Shown here: positions 42,991-54,202 of the stretch, one piece after another
Numbering within the stretch: position 1 is the first letter of the stretch
How the letters are laid out: each line of letters starts with the position of its first letter
Origin: Irpex lacteus
Taxonomy: Eukaryota; Basidiomycota; Agaricomycetes; Polyporales; Irpicaceae
Assembly: GCA_001986395.2 (NCBI GenBank)
Contig: MQVO02000012.1
Location: 124,001-188,000, forward strand
DNA: 64,000 nucleotides
Reading direction: 5' to 3'
The notes under the pieces: generated by a model
The model's database searches: none
The model's input: only the letters and a program-made list of their open reading frames with translations
Told to the model about the DNA's origin: nothing
Program-made: the position numbers and the translations under genes

Positions 42991-43278
42991 CCATACTTAC
43001 TGGAAGCTGCCTGCTTGAGAAAATACTTCTTGAAACTTCCTGCTTTACGAGACGACTTGTGTGCACGCCGTTTCTTCCACCCATCCGACTCACGCGAAGT
43101 ACACGGGCAACAAATGGTAATCGACACTTTGGATTACAGACTCAACGAACAAACACAGATAGCTAGTACAAACGAATGTGAAGAGCGATTCAAACAGAAT
43201 ACAACATATCCCGGAACGAGCCGCTCTCGTCATCCACCGTTATCGAAAGCCAGGCACAAACTTCTTGAAGACTCTCCT

Positions 43279-43730
43279 TTAGAGAATGATAGGGAGACAG
43301 CCAACGGCGACGAGGGAACCGGGCTACACAACCAGGTGAGTATTAGTGTTTACTCTGAGCTATGAAAGAGCTTGATAGGCTTACCTCGTTGTAGCAGCAC
43401 GTAGGCATGGTTGAGCACGTAGGGGCGTCCGTGATGCCAAGGCCGGTGTTGCATCCCGCAGCAACCATACCTCCGTTCGCGAAGGGGTGGTTCTCAAGGT
43501 TGTTGTTCTTGAGGATCGCCTTGCCAGCCTCCGAGTGGGACTATCCGAATGCGACGTGAGATGGGTTGCGTTGTCATAATAACCGCAAGTAAACGTACGC
43601 TGTGCAGGCTGTTGCAGCACGACACCGACGCGCCAGTGGGGCAGGGGGAGCTTCCCTGGCGGGAGACGAGGGGGTTCGCGGAGGCGATGAGGGGGAGCGC
43701 GATGATGAGGGCGGCGGTGAAGAACTTCAT
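43279..43730 (-). CDS. Class I hydrophobin, 110 aa
   Basis: Exons complement(43279-43323, 43385-43540, 43599-43730), 111 codons. A signal peptide (MKFFTAALIIALPLIASA) precedes the mature protein. The eight hydrophobin cysteines are present: C in SSPCPTG, CC in VSCCNS, C in AAGCNTGLG, C and CC in TCSTMPTCC, and the last in VAVGCLPIIL, which is coded by the 45-nt third exon. Hydrophobins self-assemble into amphipathic films on hyphae and fruiting bodies. It lies 0.9 kb downstream of a second hydrophobin on the same strand with the same intron positions, so the two are tandem duplicates. Between CC and the fourth Cys is a helical stretch (SEAGKAILKNNNLEN) shared with the neighbour. Confidence 0.93.
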
Positions 43731-43841
43731 GGTGAATACGAAGGAGAGTACGGGTTGGAGAGAAAGAGAGTAAGTTTGCGTTGATCAAGGAGTGCGGCGG
43801 AAACTACGAGAGGATGGGGAGCTAACTGCATCCTCAAGGCC

Positions 43842-43849
43842 CTTTTATA
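43842..43849 (-). promoter_or_regulatory. TATA box of hydrophobin 1
   Basis: TATAAAAG on the minus strand, 112 bp upstream of the ATG at 43730. Confidence 0.65.
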
Positions 43850-44004
43850 GGCTCGCTCAAGAACCCTCAGCTTCGACATCGGCGAAAAAAAGTGGTATTT
43901 CACACCGACGTCGACGGACACTTGGGATGCGAAGGCAGCTGCTTCTGTCGATGTGACAAGGGTGGTGCGCCCTAAATGTCCCAGATTGCGAATCGAGCGG
44001 TCCC

Positions 44005-44144
44005 GGTTATCGATCATCTTACAGTCTCATGTTTTCGTATGTCGTGAACCGAACAGAAGAGTTCATCGTACGAACTGGCTTGCTCGAGGTTAATATTCGC
44101 TGACAGATCGAGTTTTCGTTAGATCTATACGAAATAAACCTCAA
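44005..44144. repeat. Upstream direct repeat, copy A
   Basis: Shares with 44181-44316 the blocks GGTTATCGATCAT, GTTTTCGTAT, AACCGAACAGAAGA, AGATCTATA and ATAAACCTC in the same order. It lies about 275-415 bp upstream of the hydrophobin 1 ATG. Confidence 0.5.
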
Positions 44145-44180
44145 GCTATTGACTCACTGGGTGCCAATCCACACGCGTAC

Positions 44181-44316
44181 GGTGATCGATCATGTCGCTG
44201 TTTTCATATTTTGTTAACCCGCCACAGAAGACTTCGACGCACAGTTCGGTTCTCTGTACGTGTATACATGTCAATCTGCATTGGATCTATAGAAGATGAT
44301 CGATAAACCTCGAATC
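44181..44316. repeat. Upstream direct repeat, copy B
   Basis: The partner of 44005-44144, with GGTGATCGATCAT, GTTTTCATAT, CACAGAAGACTTC, GGATCTATA and ATAAACCTC. Confidence 0.5.
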
Positions 44317-44642
44317 GCCATGAACAGAACATAGACGAACCTTGCAATTGCAACAAAGGGGATCGCACCGGTACCGAAGCTTAGCAGCTGTGTCGGTAAG
44401 ACTGGAAACGATTCTCGTACTGGAACAGTTCGTGTAGCTCACCGCAATACTAAATGTCGCAGATATGCAGCACTCGCGTTCAAATAAATAGCAAATAGCA
44501 ATAGTGTAGATTCAAAGCGTCCAGGCCAACGTTTCCGAGCCCGTTACAGAAAGCACAGACAACAAGATTATCAAACGAGCGGTATAACAAGCAGATGAGC
44601 AGATATTATGTCCGTGACGTCCACGACGAGTGCGTGCATCCA

Positions 44643-45102
44643 TTACAAGGAAACGGGGATGCAGCCAATGCCGAGGAAACTCCCCTAATGGATGTTAATA
44701 GCAGATGGTAAGTATGTCAATCCGACTTCAACGAGCTCTAGAGACTTACGGCGCCGGATTCGCAGCACACAGGGGTGGCGGAGCAAGTGGGACTGTCCAG
44801 AATACCGATGCCAGTGTTGCAGTTTGCGGCGACACTGCCCCAGGCAGCATTGGGATGAGCCTCGAGGTTGTGCTCCTTGAGCAAGGCCTTGCCCTTCTCA
44901 GAATTAGACTATAACGCAACGATTTGTAAGTTTGCGATTAAGAGCCCGACTATGACTTATAAAAACTCACCTTGTAGACGTCGTTGCAGCACTGGATAGA
45001 CCCGGTGTTGCAAGTTCCACCGCTGCCACCACCGCGAGCGGTGAGGGGTGTCGCGACAGCAAGGAGCGGGAGAGCAAGGAGGACGATGGAGCGGAACATC
45101 AT
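44643..45102 (-). CDS. Class I hydrophobin, 110 aa
   Basis: Exons complement(44643-44684, 44750-44908, 44971-45102), 111 codons. The start is the first of two consecutive ATGs (MMFRSIVLLALPLLAVATP, a signal peptide). A Gly-rich spacer is followed by TCNTGSIQCCNDVYK, VAANCNTGIGIL, TCSATPVCC and, from the third exon, GIGCIPVSL, giving all eight cysteines in class I spacing. First exons of this and the neighbouring hydrophobin are both 132 nt, and both introns are in the same places, which supports tandem duplication. Predicted to be secreted and to coat aerial structures. The TATA-like box is CATAAAAAG at 45221-45229. Confidence 0.94.
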
Positions 45103-45220
45103 TGTGATTATTGAACGAAGAGAGAGTGACTCTGGTAAGTGAACGAGTGAGTTTGCGTTGGAGTTGAAAGAGAGAACTGCTGAGTTCGGCGGATGAAGTT
45201 CACCAACCAGCTCTGCTCAC

Positions 45221-45229
45221 CTTTTTATG
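45221..45229 (-). promoter_or_regulatory. TATA-like box of hydrophobin 2
   Basis: CATAAAAAG on the minus strand, about 119 bp upstream of the ATG at 45102. Confidence 0.5.
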
Positions 45230-46629
45230 CGACTCGGACTCGGGCTGGCTCATCGTTAACACCGTCTCAGTCGCCCATTACATCGACCATCGCCCCATCC
45301 AACGAACCGAGCTCGACGGTGTTAACGTTAACTTTGGACGTCGAGCTCAGCTGTACATGTCACTGTCATAGCACAAAAGTACTAGTGGCCCCTCCAGCTG
45401 CGGTCGTAGAACGTACAGCCGACCAAACTCGCTCCCTCGCTCCCGGACTGACGTGCAAAGAGCTCGGGCAAGAGAATCGTCGCGCGAAGAAGCGATGCAA
45501 TCCTACCACTATACCTAAATCGGGACGGAGTCGGGGTTTCGTAGAAAAGAAGCTTCGCACGTCGTTGACTGGATGTTGTGTGGCGTTTGCTTCTTCTGGG
45601 ACCGTGACATCACCGACTGGATGGGGAGGACCGTCGAGACCTTGGAGTGTCAGGGACGTGTGACATGCATTCAGCGGACACCGTTATACGTCAAAAATTC
45701 CATGCGGTCGATTCGGGGTTCTTCCTTGTTTGTGAATGTGTGATGCTTCTCAGCATTCTTCTGTGACAGCTACTTGGCTGCCTCTCCGTCGGTATTCAAG
45801 ATGAAGCTCTCGATCTACAAATGCGGATTGTGAGTACGGAGAGAAGAGGTTCGAATCGCTTGCGAAGGTACGTACAGCTTGGGTTGACTTCATCAAATCG
45901 CTCGATGGCTGAGTCGCTCGGTTCAAGACTTTTTGGCAGGGTCAGATCAGGATCTCAACGACATGCATGCTTGTGGTATGACAAGCTTTGTGGCGTTTTT
46001 GGTCACCGGCACTAGTGACTTCGTAAAATATTGAAGGTGAGCACGGATGAATGCAGTTCATAGTGTATGTCGTCGACACTCACTGGTGTTTTAATTTTAG
46101 GCTCGCTACTTTCTATTGCCACAGGTGCTCTGTACACGTTATATGTACGAGGCAGCCTGAGCCTTCGATGTACATGCCAGAGGCGAGCCCATCTTTTACG
46201 TTGCAGAATAATTTGAGCACAAAGAAAGCATACCGGTAGACATATCCTGTCGAGATAAGCAACCGTCCAATAAGCGATGATCAACCATGCGATGGCGTCC
46301 CTACTATCAGACAGGGGTCTCTGCCTATTCGGGACATCATCATGCATCAACGCTCGTCGCTGAATATCGGATTCCACTATGGGATCCACCAAGTGAGTCG
46401 GCCCTCATCTTCGTGTACTGAGATCCCAGCCTGATTTTTCGTTGGTAGAGCTTCCTGCCTGCATGCGGTCACTTTGTATACTTTTTAGCACGAAGATTAC
46501 CCTGATAAATTGGGGTTTGATATCATCATATCTGTCTGCCTCAGATGCGGCCTTTAACATGGTCAAGTATGGCGTCACAAAGCAGATACTTTGACGAAGT
46601 ACGAAGGCCAGAGCAGCCCTCGAAACCCG

Positions 46630-46637
46630 TATAAAAC
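46630..46637 (+). promoter_or_regulatory. TATA box of the type III PKS gene
   Basis: TATAAAAC is 69 bp upstream of the ATG at 46699. Confidence 0.65.
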
Positions 46638-46698
46638 CCCATTGTTCGCTTAGTTTCTTGCTGCAGGGCCTACCGCTTTTCCTCCACTCTACACCGAC

Positions 46699-48057
46699 AT
46701 GTCTCCCGCACGTACTATCCCCACTTCCCGCACAGAGCAGACATGGGAGCACAACGGCCTCCAGATTCTCGCTGTTGGCGTCGAGTACCCGGCCTTCACT
46801 CGTCCCCAGAGTGAAGCTACCAGGGACTACGCCGCAGAGCTCTATCCCTCCACACCAGCGTAAGCACCTTCTTACTAGATTTTTTGCTCGCAGCGTAAAG
46901 ACTCATTTGTACTTTGCACAGAATGGAGAAGATGATCGAGATTGCTAATAAGACAGGAATCGACAGCCGCAACTTCGCGATTCCGAGGGGCCACCCCGTC
47001 ATGTACGCCAAAGAGTCTCCACTCATCGACAAGCAGCGCGAGATGTTCTTGTCGCTCGGTGTCGACCAGGCGACAGCCGCAGCGCGCAAGGCTCTCGCAG
47101 AGTGGGGCGGCGACATCCGCCACATTACGCACGTCATCGGTGTCTCGTCCATGGCCTTCAGCAACCCCGGCTTCGAGTTCTACGTCGCGCAGAACTTGGG
47201 GCTGAACAAGGACGTTGAGCGAGTCGTCCTGCACGGCGTCGGGTGCTCGGGTGGCCTCGCTGGGCTGCGCAACGCCGCGAACATCGCGTGTGGGATGTCG
47301 TTCCTAGGGAGGCCCGCGAGGATCTTGGTCGTTTCGACTGAGTTGTCCAGCGCCTCGACGAGGAACGAGCTGGACATGATCCATAACTCGCAGGAGGTCC
47401 GTATTCCGGCGGCGTTGTTTGGGGATGCTGCGACGGCGATCGTCCTCAGCAATGGCATCGGCGAGGATCCAGCTTCGTGCAAGCCGGTCTATGATGTCTA
47501 CGCTTGGCAGCTCACCACGCTCGATGACTGCCCTCACGACATCGCTTTGGATGTCTACCCGGATGGTACGTCACATGCTCTCTAAATCTTATGTTTAATC
47601 TCATATTGACTTGTACTGTCTTTTTGAAGGATGGCGCGTCAACCTCACCGGTCGCGTGCCTAAACTGACCGCCAACGCCGTTCCCGCCGTTTTCCACGAC
47701 CTCGTCTCTCGCGTTCCCTCCCTCACCGCCTCCCTCGGCTCCTCTCCCTCTCCCGCCGACATCGACTGGGCTGTTCATCCCGGTGGCGCCAAAATCCTCA
47801 TCGACGTCGTCAAGAAGATGAACTTGACCGACGACCACGTCCGTGCCAGCTGGGATATCTACAAGAACCACGGGAACACCGCTAGCGCGACGATCTTTAG
47901 CGTGTTGAACCGTTTGAGGAAGCCAGATATGGGCGAGGGGCGTGAGTGGGTTGTTGGGTTTGCGTTTGGACCTGGCATCTCTGTGGAGACTTGTGTGCTC
48001 AGACGGTGCAGGCCTGATACTGAGCTCGAGGGATTGACCGCTGACTTGAAAGTCTGA
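46699..48057 (+). CDS. Type III polyketide synthase (chalcone synthase family), 410 aa
   Basis: Exons 46699-46859, 46922-47565 and 47630-48057, 411 codons. The enzyme condenses an acyl-CoA starter with malonyl-CoA units to make pyrones, resorcinols or similar aromatics. The Cys-His-Asn catalytic triad is visible: Cys162 in VVLHGVGCSGGLAGLRNAA, His318 in WAVHPGGAKIL and Asn351 in YKNHGNTASAT. FGDAATAIVLS and GFAFGPGISVETCVLRR are further family signatures. Length is normal for the family. Fungal members are cytosolic homodimers. No tailoring genes (methyltransferase, P450, oxidoreductase) adjoin it, so the product cannot be inferred. A TATA box at 46630 suggests regulated, possibly strong expression. 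Type III PKS genes are present in few copies in basidiomycetes, from general knowledge. Confidence 0.95.
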
Positions 48058-49270
48058 TGTTGACTCGAGCTCGCTCTACTTGATGCCAATCAATGTGTAC
48101 TAACCACTCCTGTCTGTGTTATTAGTTGTTGACAACTGCTACATACCCTTGCTACTGTACATAGACATGCTTATAGATACCTGTGTCGCGTTATCCTCTC
48201 ATCCCAACTTTACCAACGAGTGATTGCCGAATTTGGAAGACCTGTGTGGCCACCGATGCCACGTGGAACGTGCGATTGTGGCGCTGACCATCAATGCCCT
48301 CGGAATCCGGATCAAATACTGAACTGCGACGTTCGTCCGCTCTCCCAAGCTTCAATCTTGCGTAGTATACGTATACGCGTAAGAAACGAGGTTGCTCGCC
48401 ACCTGGCTGCAATAATACTGAAGTTACTGGGCGAATCACAAGTTCCATCTCGTGATGTCCTTCGCGGCTCCTCCGAGCGTGACCGCGTGCCATGTTAATC
48501 ATTGTCTGAAACCCAGCTGAGTTCTTACATTAGACCTCACTGTCATTTTCATACTGTATTCCATGATGTACAACACTTATGCTTTCTCACTGCGCTGGCT
48601 AAGAAGCTTCTCACTGATAGGTACCTGGATAATTCCTGCCCAGACGTGCAAGGCGGTGCAGATGTCAACCCCCACGGTCAAGCCTTCTACGTGTGCATCA
48701 GGTTACAGTCCGCTAATCACATATCATACATCAATACGACAGGATATACAGTATACCTCACATCAACCCATCTCTCATGGCCAGCAAACGTGACACACAA
48801 GGCCTAGGAGAGACCGGTGCGGTTGCATTGGTCGCCACGCACTGGCAAAACTCACTCAGTGATCAATGATCCACCCCATCATCAGTCGACACCTACTGAC
48901 ATACGCACATGGAGGGATGTTCAGATCGTGAGGGACATTCCATTAGTGTTCCTATGGCGTTGGCAGCCGTGGCCTCGTCCTTGGCACGTTAGACGTCGCA
49001 AGTCGACGACGCGACAACGCTCGACTGTTTCCTTCCCTTTTGCTCCTTTCACCCTTCGTCCTTTCTTCTTCTCTCTTCTTCTCATCGCGCTCTGAGGCGG
49101 GCCAGTCCCCTCTCACTTTGCCTGGTTGTTAAGTTTTATTCTTCAGGTTATTGAGCGTGCTTGAAGCCGCCCTTTTTCGTTCTTTTTTTGCATGGTGAGT
49201 GATGCGTTCACGTCCTGTGTGTCCGTACTAACAAAAGCATGAGCAGTACCAGTAGTTATCATCTCTTACA
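48058..49270. other. 1.2-kb intergenic between PKS and membrane protein gene
   Basis: Contains the 3' UTR of the PKS gene and, before 49271, a pyrimidine-rich leader with a likely 5'-UTR intron (GTGAGTGATG at 49196 to GAGCAG). No other gene seen. Confidence 0.45.
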
Positions 49271-50879
49271 ATGATTGTACCCTCAGGCTTGCACAACATC
49301 TTCTCCGCACGACGTAGGTCTTTCTCCATTCCGTACACGCCACTTCACCTCACCTCAAATTCTCATGTCTCGCTCATAACTCGTTTTATCTACAGATGCG
49401 CCTTCTCGTAATGACGACTCCGACCCCAACCATATCGAAGCTAAGATCTTCGTCACCTTTCACATTATAGGCGGCCTCGGCAATCTGTTAATGCTCGTCA
49501 CGGCGATGGCGTCGAGGAGAGTGAGCAGGCACGTTACATGGATCAACTTTTGTGTGACTTGGGTGATTTTTGCTATTTCGTATACGTTACTGTGAGTTTT
49601 CTGGCTCAGAGCTGGATGTAACATTGAACGAACTGATTGCATGCTCATCAATCTGCCAGGTTCTACGCCGGGCGACAGTTCAGTGAGGCAGAGCCATCAT
49701 TCCCGCTATGTTTAACCCAAGCAGGACTGATCTATGGCGCACCTGTTCTGTGAGTCGTCTTCCTTGTCAGTATCACAAGACCTCTGCTCATTACGATTAT
49801 CGCACATGCAGGGGAGCATGCTCAACGCTTTCTCTGGTTATCCAAGTATGTGGCTCTCTGAATTCACAGATGATTTGAGTTAATCTGAGTCAATATAGAT
49901 CTGGCAGAGCCTGAGACGGATCATGCAGAAAGATGCGTCAGTCGGACAACTACGAGGAAGAGAGTCTCCTCTGTTCACCATCCTCGTGAGTTACTAGCTT
50001 CCCATTCCTCGGATTGTGTTAAACACTTGGATCCAGCTGGTCTTATTTCCATATGTCGTATGGTTCGGAATGGTTCTTGGTGCTCTCATAGTAGGTTTAA
50101 GCTTGCGTCCGGCATCTGGCAGAGTACTGATATTCACGTGTGCGCAGGTCGGGTTGCATGACCCCTCAAATGTTTTGCGTACCAATAGTTCAGTTTACTG
50201 TGCTATTTGGACAGGAGTTCCGTACGTCCTTTTGGTTGAGTCGACTTATCTTTGATCCTAAGCTCGGACTATTTTCACTTTCCCTCCATACAGTGGGCAT
50301 GTCTCGGCAGGAATCGTTGCAGTAGTCCTGGCTTTGGCACTCATCTTCCAAGGTACCGTCTCTCAAGTCATTATCAATACTTCCTCATGTCACTCAACCG
50401 CTGCGTTAAGGCCTCATCGCGGCTCTGCTTAGCCGTTCCTGGGGTGCATATACGAAGCTCCGTCAGGTAGACAAGAACGCCCTGTCATTCTCGATGGTCG
50501 TACGCATGGGGTGCTTCCTGGTGCTAAACATCATAGCCGTCAGGTGAGTTGGGTCCATTGCGATAGGATGGACAAGACTTGTTTTTCTAAATTCTGCTGC
50601 CTTCGATCCTTTAGTCAAATCGTAGTCTTCTTGACTAAGAAAACGGTCATTGCTAACATTTGGATTTCCCTCAGTGAGCAAGATCCTCTTGTCATGGTTT
50701 TCGTATCTGCCCACTAAATCCATTACTTGCAGCACCTATCGCTGCTGTTGCTGTCTTTGGTACACAGAAGGTCGGTCATTTTCATGATCAATCGTCCGAT
50801 ATGCCCGAATCGATCCAACTGACACCGTATTCTGCAGGACATCCTCCGTGTGTGGACCTTCCGCAAGTCTTCTGAGTAA
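49271..50879 (+). CDS. Seven-transmembrane GPCR-like protein, 302 aa
   Basis: Twelve small exons join in one phase to 303 codons: 49271-49313, 49396-49591, 49660-49749, 49812-49845, 49899-49985, 50037-50090, 50148-50221, 50294-50352, 50411-50543, 50615-50673, 50733-50770, 50838-50879. Seven hydrophobic segments are visible, among them FHIIGGLGNLLMLVTAMA, WINFCVTWVIFAISYTLLF, FPYVVWFGMVLGALIVG, AGIVAVVLALALIFQGL, MGCFLVLNIIAV and ANIWISLTPIAAVAVFG. The short N-terminus lacks a cleavable signal. The C-terminal tail is short and basic. The layout resembles uncharacterised agaricomycete GPCR-like proteins known to me only as a general pattern. The ligand and G-protein coupling are unknown. The model is strengthened because every splice junction keeps the frame. 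Confidence 0.82.
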
Positions 50880-51183
50880 ACGTGAATGAAAAGGAGAGGA
50901 GCGAGAGCAGTGCTTGCTGACAGGGTGTATATTACTGTTGTAATACCTACATATCATTGTGGTCCCCCGTGCGTTCGTGGGGGTCCGAGATTATCTGATA
51001 ACTGCTATGGCCTTTGAGCGCCTTCGAGCATCGCGCATCAGTGCATGAAGACGCCATTTTCCCTCACTGTACCATGTACCCTCGCAATCGCGTAACTCAC
51101 GTCCGTGACCGTCCCCGACGCACGACCCCGACTAATATAAGTGACCACACCTTGCTGCGGACAACGTCAACGTCGGGGAGAGG
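50880..51183. other. 304-bp spacer upstream of ATM1
   Basis: 3' UTR of the membrane-protein gene and promoter of ATM1. No TATA box obvious. Confidence 0.45.
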
Positions 51184-53761
51184 ATGCGCCTCGTCGTTCC
51201 TCTAAACGTCTGCCATAGCGCAGTGCGTCTTTCGGCGAGAGCTTCTACAAGTTCTCACTTACCAATCCTTTCACGTCGTGCCTCACTTCTACCACGTACA
51301 CCGTGGTCAGCTGTACGACCACTACAACTTCAAACTCGCTCCTTCCAACACCTTGCTCAGCAACCACAACCTCCGTCACAACCACAACCGCCGTCTCCGG
51401 AGTCCAAGTCGATACCTCCGAAACAACCCGTCCAGGTAAAGAAGCCTTCCTCGGATGACGCTGTACATATCACTGTCGCAGAACAGCGTCGGAAAGACTG
51501 GAACATTATAAAGCGGCTGTCTGGAAACTTGTGGCCCAAGGGTGATTGGTCGACACGGTCGAGAGTCGTACTAGGCGTGGGACTGCTTATTTCGGCAAAG
51601 GTGTGTCTGTACTTCGTCTCTCTGAGAGGCCCCGGGATTTGACGTAGATACTAGCTGTTGAATGTGCAAGTTCCGTTCCTGTTCAAGCAGATCATCGATG
51701 CGTTCAACGTGGACCCAACAGCTGGTTCTACGGTATGGGTTGTGGGAGGGTCGCTTATTGTGGGTTGTACGTATGCTTCTTGTATACTCTCTTTTAAATT
51801 CGAGACTAACGGTGCTTCATAGATGGTCTTGCAAGAATCGGTGCAACTTTGTTTGGTGAGCTTTTGAACGCCACGTTTGCCAACGTCGGACAGCGCGCAA
51901 TTCGCAAGGTCGCACGGGAAACATTCGAACATTTGCTCAACTTGGATCTCAAATTCCATTTGTCGAGGCAGACAGGTGGTTTAACGAGAGCTATTGACCG
52001 CGGTACGAAGTGAGTGGTCTCGGAGTCCGAGATACAGCCCATACTGACCAACTGTACCCTTCTCAAAGGGGTATTACCTTCATATTGCAGGCTATCATGT
52101 TCCGAATAGTCCCAACGGCTTTGGAGATATCTCTGGTTTGCGGAATCCTGGTATGCACCCCATGCTCGACTGTAATTTCGTTATTTCTCGAACTTCGTCG
52201 TTGACTCACCGCTTAGACCTACAACTTCGGGTGGAATTTCGCAGCGATTACGCTGGTCACAATGGCTGCATATACTTGGTTCACTGTGAGGACAACTGCT
52301 TGGAGGTACTTCAGCTTATGCCTAGTTTGCTGTTTCTTCTGTTGACATCCTTGTGGCCAGAACTCGTTTCCGTCGTGAAGCGAATGCTGCAGACAACAAG
52401 GCCGCAACTGTAGCCGTGGACTCACTCATCAACTATGAAGCTGTCAAGCACTTCAACAACGAATCGTATGAGATTGCTCAGTACGACAAGCACTTGAAGA
52501 CGTACGAGAGGGCGGCCTTGAAGATCGCCACTTCGTTATCCTACCTCAACTCTGGACAGAATGTGATCTTCTCCTCGGCACTGACAGCTATGATGTTCTT
52601 GGCGGCACAGGGCGTCATCAATGGTTAGTCGAGGTTTCCAACTCCAGAAGCTTAGAATACTGACGTATAGTCAAACAGGTACTATGACTGTCGGAGACCT
52701 CGTAATGGCCAACCAGCTCGTGTTCCAGCTTTCCCTCCCCCTGAACTTCCTGGGTACCATCTATCGTGAGATGCGTCAGAGTTTGCTCGACCTTGAAGTG
52801 TTGTTCAACCTCCAGACTCAACACCAACCTCCCTTGGACAAACCGAACGCGGCAGCCTTGCAACTGCGAGGAGGATCCATCCGCTTCGATAAGGTCAACT
52901 TCGCATATCACCCCGACCGACCAATCTTCAAGGACCTAAGCTTCACGATTCCCGCAGGCAAGAAGGTAGCATTCGTTGGACCGAGCGGATGCGGCAAGTC
53001 GACGATTGTCAGGCTGCTCTTCAGGTTCTACGAGCCTTCCTCCGGACACATCTACGTCGATGAACAAGACATCGAGGAGCTACAGCTTAGCAGCGTGAGG
53101 AAGGCAATCGGCGTCGTACCGCAGGATACACCACTATTCCACTCTGATGTCCTCCACAACGTGAGGTACGGTCGTCTTGATGCTTCCGATGAGGAGGTGA
53201 AGGAGGCTGCGAAGAAGGCGCATGTTCATGAGGCGGTTATGCGACTACCGGAAGGCTACGCGACCAAGGTTGGAGAGAGAGGTCTGATGATCTCTGGAGG
53301 AGAGAAGCAGAGGCTGGCTGTCGCTCGAGTACTGTTGAAGGATCCTCCAATTCTGTTCTTCGACGAAGCGGTGAGCATCGCTTGGATACGTCACTTGGTG
53401 ACACCGTAGCTGACCTATTTGCGACAGACGTCTGCTCTAGATGCACACACCGAGTCAGAGTTGATGCGCAACATTAACTCTATACTTCAGGAGAAGTCGC
53501 GCACTAGCATATTCATTGCACATCGGTTGCGCACTGTTGTTGAAGCTGGTCCGTTTTTATCATAGTTCTAGTTTTCCTCGCGTCACTGACATGCATGACA
53601 CGTTAGATTTGATCTTTGTGCTCAATAACGGCCAGATCGTCGAACAGGGTACTCACGAGCAACTCATGCGTGCTGGCGGTCTCTACCACAGCATGTGGGT
53701 TGAGCAGGCGTCACATCTTGAGTATAATATCGCACCAGATGCGGAGAAGATCCCCAGCTAG
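51184..53761 (+). CDS. ATM1: Mitochondrial ABC transporter Atm1, 705 aa
   Basis: Nine exons (51184-51600, 51655-51766, 51823-52009, 52069-52150, 52217-52305, 52361-52623, 52679-53370, 53428-53548, 53607-53761) give 706 codons. This half-transporter of the inner mitochondrial membrane exports a glutathione-linked sulfur species needed for cytosolic iron-sulfur protein assembly. The N-terminus is a basic, Ser/Arg-rich targeting sequence. The membrane domain includes [20 protein letters not shown] and [20 protein letters not shown], highly conserved in Atm1/ABCB7. The nucleotide-binding domain has Walker [10 protein letters not shown] (484-492), the signature ISGGEKQRL (from about 589), Walker [15 protein letters not shown] and the H-loop IFIAHRLRT. 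Length matches the yeast protein. It is an essential housekeeping gene in yeast. The Leu of the usual LSGGE is Ile here. Confidence 0.96.
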
Positions 53762-54202
53762 ACGTTACATGGCATTTGGCTCGGAGCAAGTTGGAGGGAG
53801 CGAAAGGAAGGCAGGATGATTAGCCCGTGTAGGTGATTAGAGGGCTGCTATTTTTATGTATTTACCTTTGCAGGATAAGATGGATATAGAACCCAAGCTC
53901 ACCAAAGGCTGGCCTATGTTGGGAGTCGGATTTTGTAATGGTAAGGCGCGGTAGTACAAGCATAATGGCTACACATAACGACGATTAGAGTTTGAGAGGG
54001 ATGGTAAGTTGGCTCTGCTCCGTGGGAAAGCTGACAGAAACTGCCCCTTTCGGCATAGGCCTCTCAACAACTGCCTCTTTGGGTGGTTCCATCAATCACA
54101 ACTCCGAACTCAGACATCAACTTACGTCGAGCCGTTCAACAGCCAACTTCTCATTCAACCATATCTGCCTCCTCTGCTATCAACGGCCCGACCCATTTAG
54201 AG
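53762..54202. other. Intergenic between ATM1 and FunK1 kinase
   Basis: 3' UTR of ATM1 and leader of the kinase gene. The kinase frame is open upstream of 54203 but without an ATG. Confidence 0.45.

Larger units (their letters stand above)
41828..43278. other. 1.45-kb intergenic upstream of amidase copy 1
   Basis: It holds the amidase promoter (TATA at 41906) and, about 1 kb upstream of its ATG, a cluster of GTCAC/GTGAC motifs. Open frames here (for example 42919-43365 plus) lack any protein features I recognise and overlap the last exon of hydrophobin 1 on the other strand. Confidence 0.4.
43731..44642. other. Promoter of hydrophobin 1 with an internal duplication
   Basis: A TATA box is at 43842-43849 (minus). 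Two diverged ~140-bp direct repeats lie at 44005-44144 and 44181-44316 (separate entries). No gene seen. Confidence 0.45.
45103..46698. other. 1.6-kb divergent intergenic region
   Basis: It lies between hydrophobin 2 (minus) and the type III PKS (plus) and contains their TATA boxes at 45221 and 46630. The open frame at 45193-45663 (plus) is arginine/serine-rich without motifs and is probably chance. Confidence 0.45.

Noticed and set aside
42919..43365. 148-codon plus-strand frame near hydrophobin 1
   Set aside because: It overlaps the conserved third exon of the hydrophobin on the other strand and has no protein features.
45193..45663. 156-codon plus-strand frame upstream of hydrophobin 2
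   Set aside because: No motif, Arg/Ser-rich composition and it occupies the hydrophobin promoter including its TATA-like box. Probably chance.
45850..45865. B-box-like GGTTCGAATC suggesting another tRNA
   Set aside because: No acceptor or anticodon stem can be formed around it.
46699..48057. A polyketide biosynthetic gene cluster around the type III PKS
   Set aside because: Neighbours are hydrophobins, a receptor-like protein and ATM1; no tailoring enzymes or dedicated transporter are present.
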